Shown here in pieces: positions 45,606-54,846 of a stretch of 64,000 bases of DNA; position 1 is the first letter of the stretch; each line of letters starts with the position of its first letter. Below the pieces are notes generated by a model. The model was not told the DNA's origin. It saw only the letters and a program-made list of their open reading frames with translations, and did no database searches. The stretch is from Neoaquamicrobium microcysteis. GTDB taxonomy: Bacteria > Pseudomonadota > Alphaproteobacteria > Rhizobiales > Rhizobiaceae. The stretch covers positions 124,001 to 188,000 of the forward strand of contig NZ_VSZS01000061.1 in the NCBI RefSeq assembly GCF_008180155.1, given 5' to 3'. The position numbers and the translations under genes were made by a program.

Positions 45606-46814
45606 ATGAAGGGAATGACAAAGACGGCGCAGCTCATGGTGGCTGCAAGCGTGGCGGCATTTGCCGCGACTGCGTCCGCCCATGCAGACGAGGATTCGCA
45701 CTGGCGCATCTTCGTGGGCGACCACACCGAACCGCTGGTTCGCGCTATCGAGCTGGACGACGGCACGGAAGCGGGGCGGTTCGCGCTCGACGCCTATGCG
45801 AGCCTGTCGCGCAGCAAATCCGGCCGGACGATGTTTGCCGTGCAGGGCGAGGCGGGCAAGGTGGCGATCCTCAAGACCGGCATTGCGTTCGAGGACCACG
45901 GCGACCACGTCGATCTCGACATTGACGAGCCGGAACTGCTTTCGACCACGCTGACGGGTGAAAAACCTGCCCATTTCTTCGAGAATGACGGCCAGATTGC
46001 CATGTTCTTCGACGGCGAGGGCCGGGCGGACGTCTTCCCCGAAAGGCAGGTGCTGGACGGGGCGTTCGAGCCGCTAACCTTCGATGTCGGTGCGCCGCAT
46101 CACGGGCTGGCGACGCCGTTTGGCCGGTTCATCATTCACTCCGTTCCCAACCCCGATGATCCGTCGCAGCGGCCTGTGGCCCTTCGCGTGGTCGATCGGG
46201 AGGGCGCGCAGGTGGGCGGCGATGTCGCATGCCCCGGCCTGCACGGCCAGGCGGTGTCGGGCCGCGTCGTCGCATTCGGCTGCCATGACGGCATCGTGGT
46301 GGCCATGCCGTCCGGCGGGGCGCCGGAACTGACCCACGTCTCCACCGCCGATCTCGGAGAAGGCAATGTCTCGACGCTCAAAGGCGGAACCGCGCTGCAG
46401 TTCTTCCTGGGCAATTACGGCCAGTCGGCGGTGACCCTGATAGAACCGGGTGCGGAAACCACTATCAGGAAGATCGACCTGCCGGTGCGTCGCGTCGATT
46501 TCGCGATCGATCCCGCCAAGACGCGCAACGCCTACATCCTCACTGAGGATGGCAGGCTGCATCTGCTCGACGTGCTGTCCGGCACCATTGAGAAAAGCAT
46601 GCAGCTGACCGAGCCCTATTCGATGGACGGCCACTGGCGCGATCCGCGCCCGCGCCTCGCCGTGGCAGGCGACCACCTCGCTGTTACCGACCCGCGCGAG
46701 GGCGTCGTAAGGCTGGTCGACACCGACAGCTTCGAGGAAGAGCGTACGATCGCCGTCGACGGCGTGCCCTACACGATCGTCGCCGTTGGCGGCTCGGGCA
46801 AGCAGCACGACTGA
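45606..46814 (+). CDS. aztD: zinc metallochaperone AztD
   Basis: A 402-residue secreted protein. The signal peptide ends near residue 27 (ATASAHA-DEDSHW). The mature protein has the AztD features: ACIDIC-His stretch EDHGDHVDLDIDEP (about residues 98-111), repeated beta-propeller-like segments, paired cysteines (DVACPGL and AFGCHDG), and DPAKTRNAYILTEDGRLHLL. In Paracoccus, AztD passes zinc to the AztC binding protein of the AztABC importer. Here GGAGG and a Zur-box-like operator precede the gene, but aztABC is not adjacent. Family assignment is by recognition of sequence pattern rather than by search. Confidence 0.85.
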   Translation: MKGMTKTAQLMVAASVAAFAATASAHADEDSHWRIFVGDHTEPLVRAIELDDGTEAGRFALDAYASLSRSKSGRTMFAVQGEAGKVAILKTGIAFEDHGDHVDLDIDEPELLSTTLTGEKPAHFFENDGQIAMFFDGEGRADVFPERQVLDGAFEPLTFDVGAPHHGLATPFGRFIIHSVPNPDDPSQRPVALRVVDREGAQVGGDVACPGLHGQAVSGRVVAFGCHDGIVVAMPSGGAPELTHVSTADLGEGNVSTLKGGTALQFFLGNYGQSAVTLIEPGAETTIRKIDLPVRRVDFAIDPAKTRNAYILTEDGRLHLLDVLSGTIEKSMQLTEPYSMDGHWRDPRPRLAVAGDHLAVTDPREGVVRLVDTDSFEEERTIAVDGVPYTIVAVGGSGKQHD

Positions 46815-46850
46815 TAGGCAGCGTTTGAGGCCGCTATTGCCGGTGGCGGT

Positions 46851-46886
46851 TGCTCCTCCCCCTTGAGGGAAGGTTAGGGGCGGGGG
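46851..46886. repeat. rhizobial intergenic C-rich/G-rich element
   Basis: TGCTCCTCCCCCTTGAGGGA followed by AGGTTAGGGGCGGGGG lies in the 158-bp gap between aztD and rnd. This 'CTCCCCCTTGAGGG...GGGG' form is common between genes in Mesorhizobium-like genomes. A degraded version may form the last codons of the gene at 2081-2680. Confidence 0.55.
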
Positions 46887-46972
46887 TATGAAGCCGCCCG
46901 CCCGCTCCGCCTGGTCCGTGCAAGATACGGCAGGCCTGCCATTTGCTCGAGGGAGATTGGCTCCCCGCAGGC

Positions 46973-48133
46973 TCAGGCGTCGGGCGTTTCGAAAACCGCG
47001 ATCTTGCGCTTGTGGAACTTTAGCGCGATCTCGCCGCGCACCAGCGAAATGGCCCGCTCGCCGAACACCTCGCGCCGCCATCCCTGCATTGCGGGCACGT
47101 CGGCTTCCTCGCCCGCCGCAGCGATCTTGTCGATGTCGTCGGAAGAGGCCAGCACCTTGGGCGCGACGCCCTGCTGCTCTGCCACCAGCTTCAGCAGCAC
47201 CTTCAGCAGTTCCGCCGCGGCTCCCGTGCCTTCCGGCTGCTGCGCAAACTTCGGCAGTTTGGGCAGGTCGTCCTTCGGCAGGTCGAGCGCCTCGTTCACC
47301 ACGGCCAGCAGGCCGGAGGCTGTGGCCGAGCGTTCCCAGCCTCTCGGGATGGTGCGCAGCCGCGCAAGGCCCGCCGCGTCGCGCGGTCCCTGCTGGGCGA
47401 TTTCGAAGATGGCGTCGTCCTTCAGCACCCGTCCGCGCGGCACGTTGCGCTCGCGCGCCTCGCGCTCCCGCCATGCGGCGACGCGCTGCAGGATTGCGAG
47501 TTCCACCGGCTTCTTGACGCGCATCTTCAGCCGCCGCCAGGCGTCGTCCGGATGCGGGTCGTAGGTTTCACGCGCGGTAAGGACTTCCATCTCCTCGTTG
47601 AGCCAGTGGGCGCGGTCTTCGCGTTCCAGCTCGTCGCGTAGATACTTGTAGACATCGACCAGATACGTGACGTCCGCCAGCGCATATTCCAGCTGCTTGT
47701 CCGACAGCGGGCGGTGCCGCCAGTCTGTGAAGCGCGACGACTTGTCGATGCGCGCGCCGGTGATCTTTTGGACCAACTGGTCGTAGGAAACGCTGTCGCC
47801 GAAGCCGCACACCATGGCGGCGACCTGCGTGTCGAACACCGGGTGAGGGATCAATCCGCCGAGGTGGTGGATGATCTCGATGTCCTGCCGCGCTGCGTGG
47901 AAGACCTTTACCGTGCCTTCGTCGGCCATCAGCCGGAAGAAGGGCGCGAGATCGATCCCCGGCGCAAGCGGGTCGATCAGCGCGTTGACATCGGCCGACG
48001 CGATCTGGATCAGGCACAGTTCCGGCCAGAAGGTGGTTTCGCGGATGAACTCGGTATCGACGGTCACGAAGTCCGAGCCGGCGAGCGCGTCGATGGCGAC
48101 TTCGAGTTCGTCCTGGCGTGTGATGAGGTGCAT
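46973..48133 (-). CDS. rnd: ribonuclease D
   Basis: A 386-residue 3'-to-5' exoribonuclease involved in tRNA maturation. The DEDDy catalytic motifs are present: FVTVDTEFIRE (Asp, Glu), KVFHAARQDIEI (Asp) and LEYALADVTYLVDVY (Tyr, Asp). One or two C-terminal HRDC-type helical regions follow (AILQRVAAWREREARERN and LPKLPKFAQ). Start is ATG 48133 (MHLITRQDELEVAI); the open frame extends 19 codons further. In many rhizobia rnd follows ppk-ppx directly; here 5.4 kb separates them. Confidence 0.95.
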   Translation of the reverse strand: MHLITRQDELEVAIDALAGSDFVTVDTEFIRETTFWPELCLIQIASADVNALIDPLAPGIDLAPFFRLMADEGTVKVFHAARQDIEIIHHLGGLIPHPVFDTQVAAMVCGFGDSVSYDQLVQKITGARIDKSSRFTDWRHRPLSDKQLEYALADVTYLVDVYKYLRDELEREDRAHWLNEEMEVLTARETYDPHPDDAWRRLKMRVKKPVELAILQRVAAWREREARERNVPRGRVLKDDAIFEIAQQGPRDAAGLARLRTIPRGWERSATASGLLAVVNEALDLPKDDLPKLPKFAQQPEGTGAAAELLKVLLKLVAEQQGVAPKVLASSDDIDKIAAAGEEADVPAMQGWRREVFGERAISLVRGEIALKFHKRKIAVFETPDA

Positions 48134-48202
48134 ATAGCTTCTTTTTTCGTGCAATCCCGCCTCAATTCCAGCCAAATCCCGCCACGTCAAGCCTTTCGCC
48201 GG

Positions 48203-49456
48203 TTACTTGTCACCTTTCCGGTCGGGTGTGTCCTTGGAGCCGTTGCGTTGCGCCAGCCGCGCGAAGATGGTGGATGTGCGCAGAAGGGCTGTGAACCGCC
48301 CGCGCTGCGCGCTCGGGGCCGGTGCGCGGGCGCGCATCCGCCACAGGATCAGGGCGAGGAAAACCGCATAGACAACCGCGCTGAACAGGAACAGCGCGTG
48401 CGGGCCGAACCATTCCATCACGGCGGCCGCCGCAAACGGCCCGCCTATCGCACCGAAAGAGTAGAACAGCATCAGCGCCGCGTTGAGCATGACATATTCG
48501 TTCTTGGCCGCGCGGTCGTTGGCGTGCGCGGCCGACAGCGAGAACAGCGGCATCGCAAACGAGCCGAAGACGAACACCAGCGCGAAGTTCAAAAGCAAAC
48601 CGCTTCCTGCAAACAGGAAGAGCGCAAGCGCGGCGGCAAGCGCCAGCGCCGTGGTGACCAGCAGCACCGTGCGCCGGTCGTGCCGGTCCGAGGCGTAGCC
48701 GAGCGGATACTGGATCAGCGCGCCGCCGATGATCGACACGCTCACGAAAGTCGCGACATCGGTCACCGACATGCCGATATCTTGCGCGTAAACCGGCGAC
48801 ATCGTGCGAAACGCGCTGTTGGTGACGCCGACTGCGATGCAGCCTATGGCCGCGATGGGCGAGATTTCCCAGGCCCGCCGCAGGTCCAGCTTCACGTCTT
48901 CTGGTGCTGCGGGGTTCGAGCGGTCGCCCAGCGAGACCGGCACCAGCGACAGCGTAATCATGATCGCCATCACGGCGAAGATCGCAAAGCCGTCGGCTCC
49001 CACCACCGGGATGAGGAACTGCGAACCCGTGACCGCGCCGAGATCGATGATGCGGTAGAGCGCCAGCACGCGGGCCCGGTCCTGGTTGGAAACGCCCGAG
49101 TTGAGCCAGCTTTCCATCACCGTGAACAGGCCGGCAAAGCAGAAGCCGGAGATGAAGCGCATCAGCACCCACACGCTGACGTCGATGGCAACCGCCATCA
49201 CCAGCGTTGCCGCTGCGGCCATGGCGGCCAGCGCCGAGAAGGCACGGATATGGCCCACGGCGCGCATCATCCGCACGATCACGAGGCAGCCGATGAGGAA
49301 GCCGGCGAAGTATGCAGTGCCCATGAAACCGATCGAGGCGGGCGAGAATCCTTCCTGCGCGCCGCGCAGCGCGATCAGCGTACCCTGCAGCCCGTTGCCG
49401 CCCAGCAGGATGCCGGCAGCCGTAAGGATCGGGATCAGGGGTCGCAGGCTGTGCAT
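48203..49456 (-). CDS. MFS transporter
   Basis: A 417-residue major facilitator with twelve predicted helices; the two halves are separated near residue 195 (GDRSNPAAPEDVKLDLRRAW). The motif between helices 2 and 3 (GCLVIVRMMRAVGHIRAF) resembles motif A with G-x3-D replaced by a basic R-M-M-R. The helix-4 R and MESWLNSG segment recall the UMF1/YcaD-like group, where NWL/ESWLN is typical. The C-terminal tail is basic and cytoplasmic. No substrate can be named. It is a single gene between rnd and a GNAT gene. Confidence 0.88.
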   Translation of the reverse strand: MHSLRPLIPILTAAGILLGGNGLQGTLIALRGAQEGFSPASIGFMGTAYFAGFLIGCLVIVRMMRAVGHIRAFSALAAMAAAATLVMAVAIDVSVWVLMRFISGFCFAGLFTVMESWLNSGVSNQDRARVLALYRIIDLGAVTGSQFLIPVVGADGFAIFAVMAIMITLSLVPVSLGDRSNPAAPEDVKLDLRRAWEISPIAAIGCIAVGVTNSAFRTMSPVYAQDIGMSVTDVATFVSVSIIGGALIQYPLGYASDRHDRRTVLLVTTALALAAALALFLFAGSGLLLNFALVFVFGSFAMPLFSLSAAHANDRAAKNEYVMLNAALMLFYSFGAIGGPFAAAAVMEWFGPHALFLFSAVVYAVFLALILWRMRARAPAPSAQRGRFTALLRTSTIFARLAQRNGSKDTPDRKGDK

Positions 49457-49552
49457 CGTACCGGAAGAATGGAAGCGCGTCGGTCAGCTATAGGCTGGCC
49501 CGGCGCATTATGCCACGGACAGTTGACCGCTGATGCTGGTCCAATACGCGGC

Positions 49553-50113
49553 TCAGCGGCGCGCGAGCCAGTCCATTCTCGACAGCGTGTAGAGTACGTG
49601 GCGCTGGAGGTGAGGATAAGTGTCCGGCACGCGCGGATGGTCGAAATCGCCTTCCGGCTCGGCCTTCATGCCGATCCGGCGCATGACGGCGGTGGAAGCG
49701 TCGTTGTTCCACACCGCAAACGAGACGATTTCGTCGAGTGCCAGCGTCTCGAAGCCGAAGCGCAGCAGTTCTTCGGCCGCTTCCGTGACATAGCCCTTGC
49801 GCCAGTGTTTCGGCGCCAGCCGCCAGCCGATCTCGGTTGCGCCGCCTGAGCGCGCCGGCACCTCGTCGGTCGGGTGCAGGCCCGCAAAACCTAGGCATTC
49901 CCCGGTCTGCTTGAGTTCGAGCGCAGCGAAGCCATAGCCGCGCGCATCGTTTTCGGTGCGGATGCGGTCGAGAAACGCATCGGCCTCCGCCCGCGTGCGG
50001 CGAAACGGGAAGAACCGCATCACCCCATCGTCGCTGTTGATGCGGTGGAAGAGGTCGCGGTCGCGGTCCTCCCAATTGCGGATGACGAGCCGCTCCGTCT
50101 CCAATCCTATCAT
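49553..50113 (-). CDS. GNAT family N-acetyltransferase (RimJ/RimL-like)
   Basis: A 186-residue acetyltransferase. The opening IGLETERLVIRNWEDRD and the segment ECLGFAGLHPTDE are typical of the RimJ/RimL branch, and EIGWRLAPKHWRKGYVTEAAEEL carries the acetyl-CoA pyrophosphate loop (R-K-G-Y-V-T-E). FAVWNNDASTAVMRRIGMKAE is the C-terminal fold signature. ATG 50113 gives the standard start; a TTG at 50122 is too near the AAGGAG site. The acceptor could be a ribosomal protein or small molecule. Confidence 0.9.
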   Translation of the reverse strand: MIGLETERLVIRNWEDRDRDLFHRINSDDGVMRFFPFRRTRAEADAFLDRIRTENDARGYGFAALELKQTGECLGFAGLHPTDEVPARSGGATEIGWRLAPKHWRKGYVTEAAEELLRFGFETLALDEIVSFAVWNNDASTAVMRRIGMKAEPEGDFDHPRVPDTYPHLQRHVLYTLSRMDWLARR

Positions 50114-50135
50114 CCGAAGCAACGCTCCTTGGGTA

Positions 50136-51023
50136 TCATGGGATGAAGTCTTTCAGCCGGTAACCTTGGATGTAGAGCAGGGCGGTAAGGTCGCCATGAT
50201 CGATCCGAATCCGGGCCTGCTCTGCAACCGCAGGTTTAGCGTGAAGCGCCACGCCGCTGCCGGCCAGAGCCAGCATGTCGAGGTCGTTCGCGCCATCGCC
50301 CACCGCGATCGCATCCTCCACGCCGACGCCGAGGCGGGCGGCGATTTCTGTCAGCGCATGCGCCTTGGCCTCGCGCCCGAGGATCGGTTCGGCCACCTTT
50401 CCGGTCAGGCGGCCGTCTTCTTCCAGCAACTGGTTGGCGCGGTTCTCGCGAAAGCCGAGCTTGGCAGCGATGGGGCCGGTGAACGACAGGAACCCGCCCG
50501 ATACCAGCGCGGTCCACGCGCCCGCCGCGTTCATGGTCGCAACCAGCGTCCTGCCGCCCGACGCAAGCGTGATGCGGCCTTCGATGATCCGGTCGATGAC
50601 AGTGCTTTCCAGCCCAGCCAGCAGGGCGACGCGCTCGCGCAGCGCCGGCTCGAACGCGATCTCGCCGTTCATCGAGCGCGCGGTGATGAGTGCCACGCGA
50701 TCCTTCAGCCCCACCTCGTCGGCCAGTTCGTCGATGCACTCCTGGTCGATCATGGTGGAATCCATGTCGGCTATCAGCAGCTTCTTGCGGCGGCCGGAGG
50801 CTTCCTGCACGACCGCATCGACGGGCTCGCCGTCGAGAGCAGCCTGCAGGATCGCCGAAGCGTCGGAGGCGTCGAGGCCCTCGGGCAGGGCGATATCGGC
50901 GGCAATGCCGTCGGCCAGCCGGTCGATGCGGCTTGCACCCAGCGCCTCCATGGCCCTATGTGCCAGCGCGTCGGAAAGAACCGGGCGGGCGGGATTGGCG
51001 ATCAGCGTGGCGACGAGAGGCAT
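50136..51023 (-). CDS. serB: phosphoserine phosphatase
   Basis: A 295-residue HAD phosphatase for the last step of serine synthesis. After an N-terminal regulatory domain of about 80 residues comes LLIADMDSTMIDQECIDELAD, with catalytic Asp86 and Asp88. ALVSGGFLSFTGPIA and VGDGANDLDMLALAGSGVALHAKP supply the other HAD motifs. The ATG at 51023 overlaps the divergent miaA start (shared CATG), leaving no intergenic space. Length and motifs are normal. Confidence 0.95.
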   Translation of the reverse strand: MPLVATLIANPARPVLSDALAHRAMEALGASRIDRLADGIAADIALPEGLDASDASAILQAALDGEPVDAVVQEASGRRKKLLIADMDSTMIDQECIDELADEVGLKDRVALITARSMNGEIAFEPALRERVALLAGLESTVIDRIIEGRITLASGGRTLVATMNAAGAWTALVSGGFLSFTGPIAAKLGFRENRANQLLEEDGRLTGKVAEPILGREAKAHALTEIAARLGVGVEDAIAVGDGANDLDMLALAGSGVALHAKPAVAEQARIRIDHGDLTALLYIQGYRLKDFIP

Positions 51024-51936
51024 GGACGTTTCCGGAGATGCAGGGTCGGGCGGGCCGTTGAAGAACGCGATCCTGATAGCGGGGCCGACGGCCAGCGGCA
51101 AGTCGGCGCTGGCGCTCCGTCACGCGCGCGAGACCGGCGGAACCGTCGTCAATGCGGATTCCATGCAGGTCTATTCCGTGCTGCGGGCGCTCACCGCGCG
51201 GCCCGACGATCAGGATCTGGCGACAGCGCCTCACCGGCTCTACGGCCATGTCGATCCGCGCGAGCCCTATTCCACAGGCCGCTGGATGCGCGAAGTCGCC
51301 GATCTCATCCGCGCCGGAGCGTTTGCGGATGCGCCTGCCATCTTCGTCGGCGGCACCGGGCTCTACTTCCGCGCCCTGCTGGAAGGGCTTTCCCGCATGC
51401 CGGATGTGCCGGCCGATATACGTGAAAAATGGCGCTCATCTCTTGTGTGCGAAGGGCCTGCGGCGCTGCACGCGAAGCTTGCAGCGAGCGATTCCGAGGC
51501 CGCAGCCGCCATCAGGCCGTCTGACGGCCAGCGCATCGTGCGCGCGCTGGAGGTTTTGGACGCATCCGGAAAGCCGATCTCGCATTGGCAGAAGGCGGCC
51601 GGCGAGCCGCTGGTGGATCGCGGCAGCGCACGGCTTCTGGTGATCGAGCCCGACCGAAAGCTGCTCGCCGACAGGATCGGCCTGCGCTTCGACCGGATGC
51701 TCGACGCCGGCGCGCTTGATGAGGCGCGAGCCCTTGCGAGACTTGGTGTCGGGGCGGAAATGCCGGCCATGAAAGCGATAGGCGTGCGCGAGCTTCTGGC
51801 AACCGACAGGGGCGAGTTGAGCCTGGATGCGGCGATGGACCTCGCAAAGACGGCGACCCGTCAGTACGCCAAGCGGCAGTCCACCTGGTTTCGCAATCAG
51901 CTGGGGTCCGGCTGGCAACGCATCGCAATGGAATAA
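51022..51936 (+). CDS. miaA: tRNA dimethylallyltransferase
   Basis: A 304-residue enzyme that prenylates A37 of tRNAs reading UNN codons. It has Walker A GPTASGKSALA, the NADSMQVY region, GRWMREVADLIRAG-type segment, FVGGTGLYFRALLEGL, and DGQRIVRALEVLDASG. KTATRQYAKRQSTWFRNQ is the C-terminal tRNA-binding part. ATG 51022 sets the longest plausible protein and overlaps serB's start on the other strand; a TTG at 51058 (LKNAILIAGPTASGKS) is an alternative. Divergent serB-miaA, followed by ilv genes, is a familiar rhizobial order, though here other genes intervene. Confidence 0.93.
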   Translation: MDVSGDAGSGGPLKNAILIAGPTASGKSALALRHARETGGTVVNADSMQVYSVLRALTARPDDQDLATAPHRLYGHVDPREPYSTGRWMREVADLIRAGAFADAPAIFVGGTGLYFRALLEGLSRMPDVPADIREKWRSSLVCEGPAALHAKLAASDSEAAAAIRPSDGQRIVRALEVLDASGKPISHWQKAAGEPLVDRGSARLLVIEPDRKLLADRIGLRFDRMLDAGALDEARALARLGVGAEMPAMKAIGVRELLATDRGELSLDAAMDLAKTATRQYAKRQSTWFRNQLGSGWQRIAME

Positions 51937-52062
51937 GGGCGCGAAAAACGGGTATCTTTGTGCTCCGGAATGGGGCAGAAAGTTCGCGTTTTAGTTGTTT
52001 CGGTTAACCTCCCGTAAGCACCGCCGTGCCATAAGGAGGCTCGCGGTTCCGATGGGGAGAAG

Positions 52063-52854
52063 ATGCGGTTTCACAAGGCCGAGTCGGCTTTTTTCGTCTT
52101 TATTATTGTGATTCTCGCAGCGAGCGTGCTCATCCTGCACGCCTATAACACTGTCTATTCCACGGCGCGCGACCTCGACCCGCAGCGCTGGACCGAAATG
52201 CTGGCTTGGTTCAGCAAGCTGCTGTTCGCCACCGGCGTGCTGCAGGCCACGGCGCTCTTCTTCGGCATCTTCTTCATCTACCCGCTCATCCGGACGCAGG
52301 TCCGCGAGGAGGGCAAGCTGCGCGCGATGACGGAATCGCTCAGCGCGCGCTCCGAGACGCTGGAGCATGCGGCCCTGACGGACGGTCTGACCGGCATGCA
52401 GAACCGCCGCTTCTTCGACGATGCGCTGCGCGAATACATCGAGGAGTTTCGAAAGATCGACAAGCCCGTCGGGCTGATGATCCTCGACCTCGACCACTTC
52501 AAGGCGGTCAACGACACCCACGGCCACGATGTCGGCGACAAGGTACTCCAGGCGGTCGCCGACTGCCTCAAGGACATGACGCGTTATCACGATGTGGTGG
52601 CGAGGCTGGGCGGCGAGGAATTTGCCGTGGTTGCGCCCAACATGGACGAAAACCTGCTGATGAAGCTGGCCGAGCGCATTCGCAAGGCGATCGCCGGACT
52701 GGTGATCGTGTCGGGCAACGTCCGGCTCAAGGTAACCACCAGCGTCGGCCTTGCCGTTTGGGACCAGCACGAGAGCGCCGAAGAGTTCTACCGGCGCGCC
52801 GACAAGCACCTCTATCAGGCCAAGCGGCTGGGACGTAACCGCGTCTGCGCGTGA
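52063..52854 (+). CDS. membrane diguanylate cyclase
   Basis: A 263-residue cyclic-di-GMP synthase. Two membrane helices (about residues 6-28, FFVFIIVILAASVLILHAY; and 49-74, LLFATGVLQATALFFGIFF) flank a short periplasmic loop. The GGDEF domain has its catalytic motif as GGEEF at 183-187 and an inhibitory RxxD site (Arg174 to Asp177) nine bases-worth of residues before it, so product inhibition is expected. No EAL domain is present. It stands alone; AAGGAGGC lies about 20 bases upstream and a closer GGGGAGA precedes the ATG. Confidence 0.94.
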   Translation: MRFHKAESAFFVFIIVILAASVLILHAYNTVYSTARDLDPQRWTEMLAWFSKLLFATGVLQATALFFGIFFIYPLIRTQVREEGKLRAMTESLSARSETLEHAALTDGLTGMQNRRFFDDALREYIEEFRKIDKPVGLMILDLDHFKAVNDTHGHDVGDKVLQAVADCLKDMTRYHDVVARLGGEEFAVVAPNMDENLLMKLAERIRKAIAGLVIVSGNVRLKVTTSVGLAVWDQHESAEEFYRRADKHLYQAKRLGRNRVCA

Positions 52855-52905
52855 GGGCAGGACAGGCTCGGCAGTTGGTTTCTGCCCGATGCCGACCGCC
52901 GATAT

Positions 52906-54732
52906 CTATTCGTAGAGCCGCCTGAACGTCTCGTCGTCGATCCGGCGGCGCGGCTGGTCGCCGGCCTGCGGCAGCGGGCCTGAAGCGCCTTGCCCGTGGG
53001 GATCACCGGCCTGACGGAGCATGTCGACCGGCGTGCCGAACATCGAAGCTGCCTCGGTCTGTTGCGGGCGGCCGACGCTGCGCAGATTGCGCACCAGCGC
53101 CATCAGATCGACATCGTCGCTGTCGGATGCCGCGTCGCCCTGCGAATAGGTGTGCCCCGAGCCGGGCAGCAGCGATGGTGCCATGTATTCGAATTTCATG
53201 CGCATGGTGGTTGCGACGCCTTCGCCGAACGCGATGGCCTCGCGCTGTCCCATCGAGGACAGGAACGAAAGCGAGGAAGCGGACGAGTCGGCGATGGCCG
53301 AACGGATGATGTCCTGATCGATCTCGTTGGCGAGCCGCATCGCAAAGACCGTCGAGCATTGCGACAGCACCGTGGGGTCCAACTCGCCCGGCCTCTGTGT
53401 CACGATACCGAGATAGCAGCCATATTTGCGGCCCTCCTTGGCGATGCGCGACAGCGCGTGGCGCGTCGGCGCGAAGCCCAGCCGCGTGTCGGAAGGCATG
53501 TAGCGGTGGGCTTCTTCGCACAGCACTAGAAGCTTCAGCTTGCCGTGGCTGTTGAGCGCCAGGTCGAAGGCAAGCCGCGCCAGCACCGAGCAGACCGAAT
53601 TGACCACCTCGGAAGGCAGGCCCGCCAGCTCGAAGCAGGTGATCGGCCGTCCCTCGTGCGGGACGCGGAAAATCCGGCCGATGGTCTCGTGGATGTTGTC
53701 GTCGATCAGGCGCGAGCCGAACATGAAGCGATAGCGCGGGTCGTTGATCGCCGCGTCGATGCGGATGCGCAGCGCGCGGTAGATCGGGCGGTCGTTTTTG
53801 GTGTCGAGCTGCCCGATGCGCTCGTCGATGATCTTGAGCACGTCGGCGACGCGATAGGGCACCGGCGTATCGGCGGTGATGCCGTTGGCGTCGCTGGAAC
53901 GGCGCATGAGGCCATTGTGGCTCGGATTGCGGTAGAGGTGCTTGGCAAGCGGCACCAGCTCGCGCAGCAGGTCCACCTCCTCGGGGATGGGATCGCGGCC
54001 GCGATAGAGCACCTCGACCAGCTCTTCCAGCCGGAACAGCCAGAACGGCAGGTCGAGCGACGTGGTGTCGATGCGGATCGAGCGGTCGGGAAACGCCGAG
54101 GAGAACTCGTTGTGCGGGTCCAGGATCAGCACGCGCAGATCCGGCCGCGCCTCGATGGCCTTGCGCAGCAGCAGCGACACGGCGGTCGACTTGCCGACGC
54201 CCGTGGTGCCCACCACGGCGAAATGGCGGTTCAGCGTGTCGTCGATGGCAATGCGCGCCTCGATGGCGTCGTCCTGCGAGAGCTGGCCGATGGTCAGCGC
54301 GTGGCGCCCGGCAAGATCGTACACCGCCTCCAGATCGCGCGCGCGGATACGGTGCGAAATCGCGCCGATATGCGGGTAGGCGGTGATGCCGCGGTCGAAG
54401 GCGGGCTTGCCGCCTTCCGTATCGCGCACCTCGCCGATGAGCTCGACATGCACGCTGATGGGATTGGGCTCGTCCTCGTTCCATGTCTGGACGGGCGTCT
54501 CGACCCGGTAGACGAGGCCGACGGTGCGGATGTCGCCGAGATTGATGGAAACCATGCGCCCGACGGTCCAAAGCCCGCGCGTGGCTTCCGTGCCGTCGCT
54601 TGCATAGGCTGCCAGCGTTGCGCGCGCACCATCGCACTGCACCACGCGGCCAAGCACGCGCGAGTCCGGCTGCGCCCTGTCGCGCCGCTCCTGACTCGTC
54701 GTCTCGCCGATTTCCGCGCGTTCAACGAACAT
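52906..54732 (-). CDS. HerA-like DNA translocase/ATPase
   Basis: A 608-residue HerA/FtsK-superfamily ATPase. An N-terminal HAS-barrel region (about residues 25-125) precedes Walker A AVVGTTGVGKST (175-183), then RVLILDPHNEFSSAF, Walker B LKLLVLCEEAHRYMP near residue 420, ARIAKEGRKYG (arginine-finger region), and the IVTQRPGELDPTVLSQCSTVFAMRL sensor segment. Canonical HerA works with NurA nuclease in end resection in archaea; no nurA-like or other nuclease gene is adjacent. Start is ATG 54732 (a TTG precedes it by one codon). The C-terminal 60 residues are low-complexity and basic. Confidence 0.9.
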   Translation of the reverse strand: MFVERAEIGETTSQERRDRAQPDSRVLGRVVQCDGARATLAAYASDGTEATRGLWTVGRMVSINLGDIRTVGLVYRVETPVQTWNEDEPNPISVHVELIGEVRDTEGGKPAFDRGITAYPHIGAISHRIRARDLEAVYDLAGRHALTIGQLSQDDAIEARIAIDDTLNRHFAVVGTTGVGKSTAVSLLLRKAIEARPDLRVLILDPHNEFSSAFPDRSIRIDTTSLDLPFWLFRLEELVEVLYRGRDPIPEEVDLLRELVPLAKHLYRNPSHNGLMRRSSDANGITADTPVPYRVADVLKIIDERIGQLDTKNDRPIYRALRIRIDAAINDPRYRFMFGSRLIDDNIHETIGRIFRVPHEGRPITCFELAGLPSEVVNSVCSVLARLAFDLALNSHGKLKLLVLCEEAHRYMPSDTRLGFAPTRHALSRIAKEGRKYGCYLGIVTQRPGELDPTVLSQCSTVFAMRLANEIDQDIIRSAIADSSASSLSFLSSMGQREAIAFGEGVATTMRMKFEYMAPSLLPGSGHTYSQGDAASDSDDVDLMALVRNLRSVGRPQQTEAASMFGTPVDMLRQAGDPHGQGASGPLPQAGDQPRRRIDDETFRRLYE

Positions 54733-54846
54733 CAATATCCCGATCCCCGCTATCGTGATGCAACCTTAGCGGGGACCGGGTTAAAGTGGGGTGAGGCGGG
54801 ATGGTTGAAACGCGGTAAACATGAACGGGAAGATTGTAACTACTTG

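Noticed and set aside
46888-47517. 209-residue plus-strand frame overlapping the end of rnd
   Set aside because: It is Ala/Arg/Pro-rich without motifs and lies opposite the conserved rnd gene.
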